From assembly GCA_020746995.1 (NCBI GenBank), contig JAGPXD010000002.1:2356001-2420000 (forward strand): a stretch of DNA of 64,000 bases, in the 5' to 3' direction. The notes below the pieces were generated by a model, which saw only the letters and a list, made by a program, of their open reading frames with translations, searched no databases and was not told the origin of the DNA. This DNA comes from Plectosphaerella cucumerina. Taxonomy: Eukaryota; Ascomycota; Sordariomycetes; Glomerellales; Plectosphaerellaceae. Shown piece after piece: positions 53,265 to 64,000 of this stretch (position 1 is its first letter; each line of letters opens with the position of its first letter). Both the position numbers and the translations under genes were made by a program.

Positions 53265-56200
53265 CTACGCCATCAGGGCCTGTTGGTTGCTTGGCGGCAA
53301 GTCCACCATCTCCTGACTTCGGGCGCGACCGGTGTACGTTCGTATGCGTTTCTTGGGTCGCTCGTCGGACACTCCGGCGTTCTCGGAAATTCTACCTTCA
53401 GAATTCATTTCTGGACACCGACGCTCCTTGTCTGCGACCTCTTGGTCCTCGGCGCTCGCCGGGCGCTTGGCTGGAGGCGCAGTTGCCGTCTCTTGCGCTC
53501 CTGATTTCCAGAGCGCCAGGCTAGTCAAAGCGTCACTCTGGGAGCCGTTCGGACGGCTACCGACGAGGGAGGTCTTGATGCTCTGAACCGCCGCGTTGTT
53601 TCTGTTCAGCGGATAGATGGCGTGGCTGGACTGAGCAGGCTTGCCCTCGACCGGTCTGCTAAAAGCCCTGTGGCCCTGCGAGAGGATTGCAAAGGGCTCG
53701 GGTGCTTGCTGCGGGGTCTGAACAGTGTCGTCAGCAACAGGCTGGCTGCTCCCAGCGTGACCTGTGGTCTGGCGAAGGATTGATTTCTCTGGCCCCCGCA
53801 TTCGCCGCTGCATGCGCTCTCGTCCGGGCGCCAGGGCTGTCACTCCTGGTTCTTCTCCGTCTTGACTGGGAGTTCTGAAAACGATCTGTTTGCCGACAGG
53901 GTTTGCCTCTTGCGATGCAGGCTGAGACGAGTCTGGAGCAGACTTGAATCTGCGTACTCCTGATTCCTGCTGTTCAGAAGTTGTCGCAGCCTCTACATCC
54001 AGCGTCTCGCGCACTGAGAGCTTGTGTGTCGCCAGCAGGACGCCCTGGATCTTGACGAGGGTTTTGAACATCGTTTCCATCTCCTTGACGTCTGTAGCTT
54101 CACTGGCCAGTTTCTCGAGATACTTCTCAATGCCCGCCAGCTGTTGCATGTACTTGTCCAACTGAGTCGTGTTCTGCTCCAGCGCTTCGTTCATCGAACC
54201 AGGCGGGCTCGACAAGATGCCTTTAGCTTTCAGCTTGTGCGTGAGATTGGCGTGGCGCTGTTCGGAAACCCTCAGCTGCTTTTGTAGCTCATCCGTCTCT
54301 GCTTTCGACTTCTGCTTGAGGCTGACAAGCTCCGTGTGTGCCACTTGGAGTTCTTGCAAGGCTCGGGACTCTGATTCTTGGAGCTTCTTGGTGTCGATGT
54401 CTGATGTGGCTCTCTGTTCATGAGTAGCAATGGCCTTTTTTAGGTCCTGGACCTCGCCATTTAGGATCATGAGTTCCTGTCGATGCTTCTCGGTGTCTCG
54501 AGCCGAGCTCTCCTGCAGAGACTCAATCTGCTGTTGCTTCGCCGCAACTTCTTGGCGAAGAAGACCCTGGCCAGTCTCTGCTCGCTGAGTCGCGGAAAGG
54601 AGCTCCGCCTTCGCCTCGTCGATCTTTTCCTGGAAAGAGGCCATCTCTGCTCGACAGTTCTCGTTCATCTCCTCGAACCGCTGAGACTTCAACTGTTCGG
54701 CCTCGAGACTAGCGGTAGACTTGGCCTTCTCTTCAGCAAGGCTTGCGAGCTCCCGCCGCATTTCTGCTTCTCGGGCGCTGTGCGTCTCTCGCAAGGTCTT
54801 CATCTCACAGCACAGGGTCTGTTCAATCCGGTTGATCTCTTGCATCAGAGTCCTATGTGAATCGGTTGACTGATGAATCTCCGTGGCAAACCTGGAGACG
54901 GAGTCAGCAGAGTCTGGCCATCGAGCAGCAGCGACGAAGGACTCACGAAGATAAGCTCTCCTTCAGCTGTCCTTTGATTCCTTCCACGACTTGCTTGCTA
55001 TTTTGCGACTCCTTGTCGGATGATTCGAGTAGTGACAGCATCGCATCCAGCCTATACACGTCAACAAGTGCCGACCGATTGGGGTAGGTAAACCAACTTT
55101 GGGGTAAGCAGGTCGCTGCCCTGGGTTGACTGGCTGGACTCGAATTGGGCCTGCAAAGCGCCCATGGCGGTGATGATATCGTCCTTGCAACTTTCGAGAG
55201 ACGTGTTGGAGCATTGCTGGTGCTCCAATTCTTGTCGAAGTCTGTTGTTCTCCTCTTCAGCTCGGCGGAGTTGATCCTCGGCTTCCTGCAACTGATCGCT
55301 GAGGAGGGCAGATCGTGCTTCGCCTAGGCACAAATCAATATTGAGTCTCAAGATATGAGGAAGTGTCTGGCTCTCACCTTGCTTCTGGTCCATGTCTTTC
55401 ACTTGTTCAATGATCTTGGCACTTCGCTGGTGCGCCTCCCGAACACTGTCGGCAAGGTGACAGGCAGCAGTGCGGTTGCCTTGGATCTCTTGGTTCATGA
55501 GTTGGCATTCTGCCAGTGTGCGATCCCATTGCTGCTTGGACTTGCTGGCGAGAGACTTGTGCTGATCAACGATGTCGTCGAGGCTAAGTCGGAGAGAATC
55601 GCACTTGGCATACAGCTTGGCTTTCAACTTGTTGAACTGCTCAACTTCTTCGGTCCTGCATTCCATTGATTTCTTCTGTTCTTCGGCAATGCGGATTTGG
55701 GCGTCGGCAGTCTCCTTGTTCTTGACCGCCAGATCAGTCTGCAGAGCCTCGACTTGGGCCTGGAGGTTCTGGTTCTCCAGTCTCACTGCGCGGTGGTCTT
55801 CGCCCAACTGCTGAAGTTGAGATTTGCCAACAGCAATCCGCTCATCGGCCTCGCAGACCGCAAGCTGAAGTCCTTGGTAGGCTTTCAGTGCATCATTTCG
55901 TTCTTGGCGCAGTCGGTTCCTCTCTGAATCGATGGCTTTCATGTGGGCCTGCATACTCTGCATGGGCGTGTCCGGAACGGCCGAATATCGTGACTTCTGC
56001 TTGAGGTGTCGCCTCCTAGAAACGTTTGATACATGTGAGGGAGGCCTTGCTGGGGAGGACTCTGCAGGTGTTTTCCTGACCATCGAGTGCCTAGTCATGG
56101 CATGTCCGCCGTCCTGGTATTGATGCCCTGCGCGGACAATGCTGGATACCTCGTTTCCATGACTTCCACTGGTCCCCATTGGCCTGGATGGAACCTCCCG

Positions 56201-57037
56201 GGCGTCAAGGTGAGGGAATTCGATGGACTGGACTGGCTCTTGGAGGGGTCCATTGCGCTTTGTGCCACTGCCAGTCTGATGGTGGGTTTTGTGTGAGGCT
56301 CTCTTGGCCTTGGCTGCCGCTGGACCATCCAGATCGCCAATGACGGACGCTTCTCTTGGGTGTCGACCACTTTCGACATGCGGAACGGGGGGGCTTCCAT
56401 CGATTCGGGCGTGTGTCCTTTCGGTGGTAGGAGGCAAGTAAGGCAACTTGTATTCCCCGCGTGGCGGCGGGTGCACTTGCGAGTCGTTGTCGACTTCTTC
56501 AACAGCGCCCACTGCCTTGGTCAAGTCGCCTTTGTTGGCCTCGGCGGGATTACTCTCGGGGAGAAAGGGGCTGGTCTGCGGTTGTCGCCACTTGGAGTCC
56601 TGATGCCGAGGAGGTTCCGGGACTGGCTTTGGATTGGACGATTGAACTCGAAATTGTTCGAGAGGAGCCGCCGGTTTCCCGGAGAACTGGTTCTTTGAGT
56701 GAACAGGAGCCGTTCCAAAGGTATAAGGGGCTTCTTCGCCGTCCAAATTGGTGTCCGGTCTGGAGATCCTCTTGACCTCCGGGAGAGGGGGTTGGGGCAC
56801 CACTGAAAAGGGAACTTCAGCGGATGAAATGTTGAGCAACGTCAACTGGGAGTCCTCCAAAGGTGACATTGGGCTACCCTGGGAGTCTTGGGCTGAAGGG
56901 TTGTCCATGAAGAATGGTTGATATGTGGTCTCGGCCAGGGTGGAAGCAACGCCATGTGTGTCTGGCCCGCGCTGGCCAAAGATGGCTTCGTTGAGGACAG
57001 GCGAATGTGCCGTCATATGCGGGCTTGAAGAGGCCAT
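53265..57037 (-). CDS. Large coiled-coil protein of unknown function, 1205 residues
   Basis: Four exons, complement(join(53265..54891, 54947..55051, 55098..55323, 55378..57037)). The introns are 54, 46 and 55 nt and each keeps frame. The architecture has three parts. An N-terminal Pro/Ser-rich disordered region (1-340) ends in a basic patch (VSRRRHLKQKSRY). A nearly continuous coiled coil runs over about residues 350-955, rich in Glu/Gln/Leu with heptad spacing (SERNRLRQERNDALKAY; QLQEAEDQLRRAEEENNRL; EAEMRRELASLAEEKAKS). It has breaks near the exon junctions and near SSPPGSMNEALE. A disordered C-terminal tail of 250 residues contains basic clusters (RERMQRRMRG, DERPKKRIRTYTGRARSQ). No motor, kinase or membrane motif is visible. 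Structural roles at the spindle pole, septum or synaptonemal complex would fit, but none is shown by the sequence. The gene model is good and the function is unassigned. Confidence 0.8.
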
Positions 57038-58823
57038 GGCGCAGAGAGGGGAGCCAGCCGCTGACTGCTATCAGCGGGCAGCGAGATGAAGGTTGACCGC
57101 GACAGGGCGTGGTCGATGGTTGATCAAGAGGAAAGGCAAGGAAATGGAGACGGCCATCCAAGTAAGGCTCCCATGCAAATGCCTGCCGCTTTAGGTTGTC
57201 GACACGAAAGGAAGGAATGGCATTGAGGGAAGGTGCTGATCTGTCGTGCTCATGCGCTCCAATCCTCCTTCCTTCTTAGCCTAGACGTCGAGGGGAAAGG
57301 ACCTGCATCGTGACTTCCAGTCTCAGGGGAACCGATCTCGAGGAGCGTGCCTGTACCTTCCCTGGGATCTTGCGAAAATTGCAGTCCTGAACCTTCTTCG
57401 GGGCATTGCTTACCTATCAATGGGTCGCAGTATTTGGGTGGAATCAATCGTGGACTGGATGCGTCGCTATTCTCCCCAGCAGGCTGATTATCAGGTCCTG
57501 GTCTTGCCAACATACCGCCATGAAGATCTGAATTTGGACTGTACAATTATAAGCATCATTTCATCTGCTCTGACTGAAAGCTCAAATACAACTGATGGCT
57601 CGGGACACGTTCTCTTCTGAAGTTGGGAAATATCGAGTCCGGGGCTTGACTTCAATGCCCCTGGCGTACCCCATCTCTCAGGCCAGACCAAAGGAAGTCA
57701 CTCCAAGGCTTCAAATTTGGTAATCGCATCCACCAGCCCCGAGTGACTATGTGCTCGAGCGACAATCAAAAGCTGTGAGACGTACCTGCCTTTGGTGGCT
57801 AATCTGTGTGGTTGGCCGCGAAACCGACGGGAAGGAAGTACCTTACGAATGTGACATGGTCTGGAGACAGACTCGGCGTGACCGCAAGCCTCGGTCTCGT
57901 CGGCATATCTCGGAGATTCAATCACTGCCAGACCCGACATGCCCGCCATGTGGTCTGCCGTCCGTTGGGAACACAACCACAGCGCCAAGACGTCCGTCGT
58001 CAGTCGACAAGCTGTCGCCACAGAAACCTTCCGCACAGCTCGCCGACACCGCTTCTTCATCACCTGCAAGTGACGAAACGCCTAGCAGGCGTGACATGCC
58101 TATAAGTGATTCCCGTCGAGCATAACAAGCGTGATGAGAGGTGTGACTAGAAGAGTTCAGGTGCCCTAGACGATGTCGTCGTCGCCGGAGCCGCCCCCCC
58201 TCCTGTCTCCACAGCCGCCCATCATCGACCCCTTTTCGCTGATTGGCCCGCCCCCGCGACGCCAGCCAGGGGCATATCACAAGGCGCCGCACCTCGGCGC
58301 TTCGAGCATATCCCTGTGGCCAATCGATCTCTCCTGGCTGTCATGCATGGGTGCATCTGGGCACGGCGACAGATGCGTGTGCCGCCCAGTCCTGCATGCC
58401 CCCTGCGGCCTTGTCGACCCCCTTGCGTGCGTCGGGGCCCGGGGCCTGTGCTGGGTCACTGCCGGAGGTGACGATGCAAAACCAGTCACATACCGAGTGT
58501 CTTGATGGCGCTGGATAGTCGTTGATAGGTTGCCGCCGGACTCTTGCGCGATGGGGCGGAAGGGGGGGTAGGGCGCAAAGCGTCTCCATGCTGTCGAGCT
58601 TAGGCGTTTTGAACATATCGACTGGGGTTGAGGAGGGGCGATGGGTATCAAGTCTTCTTCTTCTGCTTCTTCTTGTATTCATAACTCTGGCTGCGCCGCC
58701 TGTGACACAAAATTCGGGATCGTGGCCGTGCAGAAGCTACCAGACTCCTGTTATCATCTTTCCGCCAGAATATCCCGTCGCTCGTTACTTTTCCTCTCCT
58801 GGCGAGAATAGACACCAGCAGAC
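57038..58823. other. Intergenic, promoter of coiled-coil gene and of small membrane-protein gene
   Basis: 1.8 kb between divergent genes. Short frames around 57250-57690 (minus) have some protein-like composition and GTAAGC/GTATGT sites but no joinable model. An ATTGGCC string (CCAAT-box type) lies near 58242. Nothing firm. Confidence 0.35.
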
Positions 58824-59361
58824 ATGGCGTCTACCACGACACACAACTTCCCGCTGGCGACGGAGACGTACTTCCCCTCAGACGGCGTAGGGTCAGTTGA
58901 TGGCGATGGAGCCGTGGATCACGGCATCGACGATGCCGCGGGTGCCGCAGGCGAGGATCCCGGAGTCACGTATCTCCCCCAAGGCGCCCTCATCGCCATC
59001 ATCGTCATCGCAGTCGTCATAGCCCTCGTTGGCAGTGAGTCCACCCTCTTCCTTTCCGTCCGCAACGCCCGCTGACGGCACCACAGTCGGCATGGCCGTG
59101 CTCTTCTACGTTGCCAAGAAGCGCGAGTGGAAGATGCGAGAGAAGCTCCGCCAGTCCGCCCGTAGAGTTGTCAACGCCCTCACCCCGCGCCGGAGCGAGT
59201 TTCCCAAAGAAGTCAAGAACGCCCATCGTGGCAGAAAGGGGATACGCCTTGACGATGTTCCGCCTACGCCGAGACTGACGCCCGAGGATATCGAGAAGGG
59301 TCTCTCCGTCAACATCAGCAGCGAGGGCAGGAAGAAGAAATGGGGACGCAACCTGACGTGA
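58824..59361 (+). CDS. Small single-pass membrane protein, 161 residues
   Basis: Two exons, join(58824..59034, 59087..59361); the 52-nt intron (GTGAGT donor, CTGAC branch, CACAG acceptor) falls inside the membrane segment. Residues 1-52 are acidic and lack a signal peptide (VDGDGAVDHGIDDAAG). One hydrophobic span covers about 54-80 (GALIAIIVIAVVIALVGIGM). A basic cytosolic-type tail follows (KKREWKMREKLRQSARRV), with a PPTPRLTPEDIEKGLSV segment. Charge distribution predicts N-out/C-in topology. I do not recognise a named family; similar one-span proteins with acidic ectodomains and basic tails are common hypothetical proteins in filamentous ascomycetes. It is convergent with ENP2, 193 bases away. 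Confidence 0.72.
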
Positions 59362-59554
59362 GCGCCATGCTTCGGTGGAAGGACATGTCGGAGAGGCGAG
59401 GAACTAGGCGGACCCTGCGGGTTTGGGGCTGCCGCGACTGCATGTGACCAAGACGGGTCCGATTGATTTGTGCCTTTTGACCCTTTTTTTGCGCCGAAAA
59501 CAGGTGCTCCTTTTTGTAACATATCCATGGGTATCCGGAGTTCTTGGGGTTGAA

Positions 59555-61509
59555 TTACAGCTTCCGCATCGTGTTCGCACTCGCACTCCGCCTGTCTCCC
59601 TTCTTGCCTCGCGGTTTCGCGTCGAACTGCTGCTCGGACTGCTGCGGCTTTCTCCTCCTCGCTTCCGGGACAAATGTGACTGACCGCTCGCCGCCGACAT
59701 CGCCGCGGTTCTTCGAGACGCGGCCACCCTTTTGCGGCCTGGCTCCAAAGGCGGTATCCTTGGGACCCCGGGCTCCTGATGATGACACTTTCATGTCCAC
59801 ACCCGACGCCGGCGCCGACGGGCGAGTGCCCGCCGAGAACGACCGCGGCTTGAATGAGGAGCCGCTTGGGCCGTCTGTGGGCGGCGCCGTGTTGGGGTTG
59901 AGAGCCCTGAACTCGCGGCTGGCCTCGTCGACCTTGAAGGCCTCGTCGGTGAACATGCTCGCGAAACGGTCGTCGCCCAGCATGCCGGCCTCGGTGTCGA
60001 CCTTCTCCCTGTTCTCCTGGCGCTCCAGGAGCTTGTCGGCGAGCCTCTGGTTGACCTTGACCTTCTTCTTGCCGCGGATCCTGCTCTCGCGCTCCTTCTC
60101 GACCTTCTCCTTGATGCGCTTCATGCGCTCCTCCTCCCAGACGTACGGGTTGGCGATCAACCTCGCCTGGTCGTACAGCTTCGAGGCGACGAAGTATCCG
60201 TGCATGTAAGGGCGGAGGAGGTGCGTCTTGCCGATCAGGTGGTCCAGGCTCAATGACTTGAGCTCGGGTAGCGTAAGGAACTTGTAGTTGTCGTAGGTCT
60301 CTGTCCGGACCTCCTCTGCCATCTCTTCCACCATGTTGTCGAGGAACGAGCACCACTTGGGCGCGGGGCCGAGACTGGGGATGAAGAACGAGTGCTGCTG
60401 CTTGCCTGGAGACGCGGAAAAGTTAGCATTGTGTATGGACTGTTCATGGAAAGCGAAACCTCACCTTCGTTCGCCGTCAGCAGCATGCCCGTGTTCTTGC
60501 ACCACGCCACATCGTTCAGGTCCACCACCGGCTCCACCGAGGTGAAGGGTTCACCGTCGAGTTCGTCCCAGATCTTGATGATCCTCTTGTCGGCAGACAT
60601 GATCTTCTTCTCTTGCGAGACTGTCGTCATGTGAATGAGCTTCTTGATGGCAAATCCGTAGCCTTGATCCTTGGTGAGGAGGGGCACCGGCCGCCGGAGA
60701 TCAAACAGCTGGACCATGCCAGTGGAGGACCCCGTGGCGATCGAGAGGCCGTTGCTGTTGAAGTCCAGTGCTGTGATACCACCGTCCTGACCGGACAGCA
60801 GCGCAACGCGCGACTTTGACCGAGGATCCCAGAACTCGACCGTTCCGAGGGATGTGCCAAAGGCGGAGAGGCCGTGGGACCCCTCGGCAATGGCAGCGGC
60901 GTTCACGCTGCCAGCGTTGATGCTGCCCTGCAGACCGGAGCCGGGTTCGTCGCCACCGACATCGATCTGGAAAGACTTCATGAACCTTCCCACCTCCAGG
61001 TTCAACCGGAAAACCTCGCCGAACCCATCCTGGTCCACGCCAACCGCTGGGATGTATGCTTCCGCGGATTGCCGGTCGAAGAGCAGGTCTCGGCCGTATC
61101 TGGGTATCCGGATGGCATAGTGCATGCCCATGGGTGTGTGGAGTTCGAGTCGTCGGTCGCTCTGGAGCAGAAGCGTCTTGGAGTAGTCCTGGGAGAGAAG
61201 AGCGATCTTCTCCGTCAAGGATTCGGTATGGCGGGCAAAGGACAGGCACAGCTGCGACAGGGTGTGGACGTGGAACTGGGGCTTGTAGGTGCCGGCGCTG
61301 ACAGCCCATTCGCCATCCTCACTAACGGCGATGCAGTTGCTGGCCTCCTCAAATTCAAAGTCCTGGAGGAGTTCGACTCGGTTCTGGTACTCGGGATCGT
61401 CCTTGAGCGAACGCTTTCTGCGGCGCGCAAGCCAGTCGGGAAGTGGCCTGGCCGTGGAGGCGCCAGAGATTGTGTACACCGGTACCGTGCCGGGATTCGT
61501 GAGCTTCAT
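59555..61509 (-). CDS. ENP2: Enp2/NOL10 ribosome biogenesis WD-repeat protein
   Basis: Two exons, complement(join(59555..60405, 60465..61509)), encode 631 residues; the 59-nt intron has GTGAGG and CTCCAG sites and a GCTAAC branch. The N-terminus MKLTNPGTVPVYTISGAS and RPLPDWLARRRKRSLKDD are diagnostic of the family. WD-type blades cover about 55-380 (GTVEFWDPRSK, GMVQLFDLRRPVPLL, KIWDELDG). A helical basic linker (ERMKRIKEKVEKERESR) leads to the NUC153-type motif DDRFASMFTDEAFKVDEASR (about 493-512) and a basic C-terminus. Enp2 acts in the nucleolus in 90S/SSU processome assembly and 18S rRNA maturation. The start was chosen for its conserved N-terminus; the open frame extends 116 codons upstream but begins without an ATG. 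Confidence 0.94.
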
Positions 61510-62347
61510 GGTGCCAGCTGTCGGGACGATTCCGTCTGGGCGACTGGGTATGGTAATGCTGGGTGAACGGGGGACGTCAAGAAGCCGAGACTCGAGAGTT
61601 GGCGGGCAAACTGCTTCCTGCTGCTGGAAAAAAAATGACCGATAAGATAAGCCAGACTGCGCCGGTGAGGCCCCGCCTCTTGCCGGGGTCACCGCATTAG
61701 CGGCGCGGTTCACCGAGAGCTCTCTGGCTGAAAACGGGGCGCCATGATTGGGCGACGGGGGCCCGCACCCGAGCATCGACCGCCCGCGTGGGAGGTGCCA
61801 GTGCGGGTGCGGTGCGAGGAGGACCACGTCCACTGGCAAGTCCCCTGCCCCATCCACGTCCCAAGCCCCGATGGATGGCCGAGCTGAAGCGACACCATCA
61901 AACGCTCAACCTGAACGGCCGCGTCGAAAGCCGAGCATCCCAGCATAGACATCGCTGCTCCTCGCCAAAGAGGCGCATGCCACCGCATCTTCAAGAACAC
62001 CAACTCTCGGTTCTCTGTACATCTACAACAACGCAGCAGCAACGGTAGCACCCAACCGACCCTGGCTCGCACCATCTCCAATCCCGGGGAGCTCGCCGCG
62101 ACCCCGACGGAGCTGCGCTTTCCCGTCTGCTGAGATGGATTTGTGCATTTTTCCGAATCCACGCCCTAGAAACATATCCGAAATAGCCTCATCGACTCCC
62201 AGAGGCCTCTCCCTCCTCTTCTAGACGGCAGCGCCTTCGCATGACCACGGCTGTCCGGCGCAATCGGCCCCGGCAGTCTCGAGGCATCTCGTGGCCAACG
62301 TTCATGTCGCGATCGCGACCGCCTCATAACCCCGACCAACCGGCGAC
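61510..62347. promoter_or_regulatory. Divergent promoter region between ENP2 (-) and MED13 (+)
   Basis: 838 bases between two start codons. No tRNA, repeat or further coding exon is recognised. Confidence 0.45.
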
Positions 62348-64000
62348 ATGGACATAAGCGACTACGAGACTAACATAATATCGATTGTGAGTTTAGACTT
62401 TGGGGCCCCAGCTCTTGTGACCCTGGCTAATGCTGCGTGCTCCGACAGAACGGGATCAAGTCAATCGCTTTCCAAGTCTATGAACCCACCACCGACCAGG
62501 CGCACTCCTTATCATCCATCATATTCGACACCGACGACTCGTTACGGGACGCCGGCCGTATTTTCTACTTTGACACCGTGAGGCGCGCCCTCTGGCACTT
62601 CTACCTCGCGAGCAACGATGGACCCTCGGTCGAGCCGGGGCAAGCGGATGGACTGGGACCCGAAGTCGCCATAGCCGGCAGTACCTTGGCGCTGGTCGAG
62701 CACGGCTCTTTCGAACCTCTCAACTTGTTCAAGGGCCGTGTGCCTGCGCCGGGAACAGCCGGTACTCCAACTGGCACCGCCGCCAATGCCTCCACCACGC
62801 CCGACCAGAGTCAGAGGGTCATCACAGGCCCCAACCCTCCCGATGCCGACAAGATCATCTCTGTCTCGACCATGAGCAACAGGTCCTCGTCCACAACTGT
62901 CAAGGATGCGTACGAACGGTTCATCACTGCCCTTCTATCTACAACATCCATGGCTTTCTGCCGCAGAATGGGCGCTGTGCCGTTGAACCCATCCACGGTG
63001 CTTTTGGACCCGAAAACCACGCGGCATCCTGCCTTGAAAGGCGCCGGTGTAGGAGGTGCTGCGCTTTTGGGAACATTTCGAACATATCTCACGACAACAG
63101 GATCCTTGGTCATAGGCCTGTCTCTCTCCTTCAGCGAGGGCATCATCCCGCTCACCGAAGCCCACGGCTCAGGCCAGCCGGCGTTTGCCACACAGGTTCT
63201 TGCGGCCCCCTTCGGCGTCCTCGGCACTTACCAGGGCCTCGCCACGGGTGCTTTGCCTGATGCTCTTGGCCAGACACCGGATACTCGGGTATGGCGCCCC
63301 AGGCAAGGCGCAGACTCCCGATCGTCACAATGGAGAGACATGTGTACCAGCATACTACGAGGGAGGGGCGTCCCGTCCGAGATTCTGGAGGACTGCACTT
63401 GGATCGCGCTTCAACTTCCCCGGCGCAGCCTCGGCGACCCGAACGCAACAGGACTCGCGACACCCGTCTCCAACACATCTACCATCATCTCTTGGCCAGC
63501 GGTCCTGTGCTTCCGGAGAAGAGCTTTGGATCCTCAAGGTGGCAGTGATGCCGAAGGACGTCATGGGTTCTCGGAAGAAACAGCCGATGTCCTCAGTGTG
63601 GTTCAGCAATGGTTTCAGGCTGCTCCCGACAGGGAAGAGAGCATGTCTCTTCGCCGGAAAGGCCGGGAGGCTGCTGCAAGCAGGGAAGCGGCAGCAGCAG
63701 CAACGGCGGCGGCGAACAATGCACCGCCCATGGCTCAATCGCCTGTAGATCCCCGACGGGCGGGCAACACGAATGCTGCTGGAGCCGTGTACCCAACGCC
63801 TCCTGATGGCATTCAAAACCCATTGGCAGCGACACCCGCGGCAGTCGTCGACGGCGCATTGTCCAGTCCTACTGCGCCGCCTTCGATTGTCGCACCGGTG
63901 GACATGGATATCTCCATGGGCAATACAACGGCCCCTAGTGAAGCCGAACACTGGGAACAACCGACGGCCAAGAGAGATCGTGGTGAATCCTTCGACGGAG
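62348..64000 (+). CDS. SSN2: Mediator Cdk8-module subunit Med13 (Ssn2/Srb9), 5' part
   Basis: Exon 1 (62348..62386) gives MDISDYETNIISI and ends at a GTGAGT donor. Exon 2 starts at 62449 after TCCGACAG and stays open to the window edge, so at least 530 residues are present and the 3' end is missing. The N-terminal domain reads NGIKSIAFQVYEPTTDQAHS, SIIFDTDDSLRDAGRIFYF and RRALWHFYLAS, the arrangement of fungal Med13 N-termini. Later strings fitting the family are FITALLSTTSMAFCRRMGAV, RGVPSEILEDCTWIALQLP and SISWPAVLCFRR-like IISWPAVLCFRR. A disordered segment (Ala runs near 440-460, then Pro/Ala/Thr) begins the central part. Med13 links the Cdk8 kinase module to core Mediator and acts mainly as a transcription repressor. 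The rest of the gene, including the PIWI-like region, lies to the right. Confidence 0.85.

Noticed and set aside
57250..57691. Possible small spliced gene on the minus strand upstream of the coiled-coil gene
   Set aside because: Some protein-like stretches and splice-like sites are present, but no model starts at an ATG and joins in frame.
61510..61857. N-terminal extension of ENP2 by 116 codons
   Set aside because: The extension does not begin with ATG, and the family N-terminus MKLTNPG starts at 61509.

Overview
The window is nuclear DNA from a filamentous ascomycete, most likely a Sordariomycete. The evidence is short introns (about 45-126 nt) with GTNNGT donors and CTAAC/CTGAC branch sites, GC-rich third codon positions, pyrimidine-rich leaders, and a set of conserved fungal single-copy genes (Scp160, Ste20, Rsc9, Sft1, Abd1, Rpn7, Mrpl39, Enp2, Med13). 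The order is an inference; no ribosomal or mating-type marker is present.

Layout. At 1-100 the first exon of a secreted-type gene runs off the left edge (minus). At 1.06-4.92 kb is an Scp160/vigilin KH-domain protein (minus) with a 5'UTR intron. A 3.9-4.0 kb divergent interval leads to a Ste20-type PAK kinase at 8.93-11.72 kb (plus). At 13.34-14.47 kb is an SDR oxidoreductase with a long N-terminal extension (minus), followed by a 5.7 kb GC-rich interval with no gene I can support. At 20.15-23.08 kb is Rsc9 (minus), divergent from an unrecognised protein with an array of TQT-like motifs (23.79-26.21 kb). Then come an unknown 202-residue basic protein (26.6-27.2), MsrB methionine sulfoxide reductase (28.0-28.75), an Age2/SMAP-type ArfGAP (29.64-31.47), the SNARE Sft1 (31.93-32.29) and Ysc84/Lsb3 (33.48-34.95).

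From 35 to 41.4 kb the DNA is gene-poor and less GC-rich. It holds two lineage-type hypothetical genes (37.0-38.35 minus; 39.9-40.76 plus) and a 28-bp tandem repeat. After this come a secreted type-B carboxylesterase (41.45-43.41), Abd1 cap methyltransferase divergent from proteasome subunit Rpn7 (44.1-47.76), alanine aminotransferase (48.1-49.63), an orphan presequence-like exon (51.07-51.17), mitochondrial ribosomal protein bL33m/Mrpl39 (52.59-52.89), a 1205-residue coiled-coil protein (53.27-57.04), a small single-pass membrane protein (58.8-59.4), Enp2 (59.56-61.51) and the 5' part of Med13 (62.35 to the right edge).

The genes do not form a pathway cluster; this is an ordinary housekeeping segment. 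Several have related roles: Age2, Sft1 and Ysc84 in vesicle traffic and cortical actin, Rsc9 and Med13 in transcription, Abd1 and Scp160 in mRNA handling. No transposon, CRISPR array, tRNA, rRNA or secondary-metabolite cluster was recognised. The least explained items are the TQT-array protein, the large coiled-coil protein, and the gene at 37.0-38.35 kb, which looks like an inactivated retropepsin-like fold and has a GC-AG intron. All splice sites were read by eye from motif and frame and have not been checked against transcripts.
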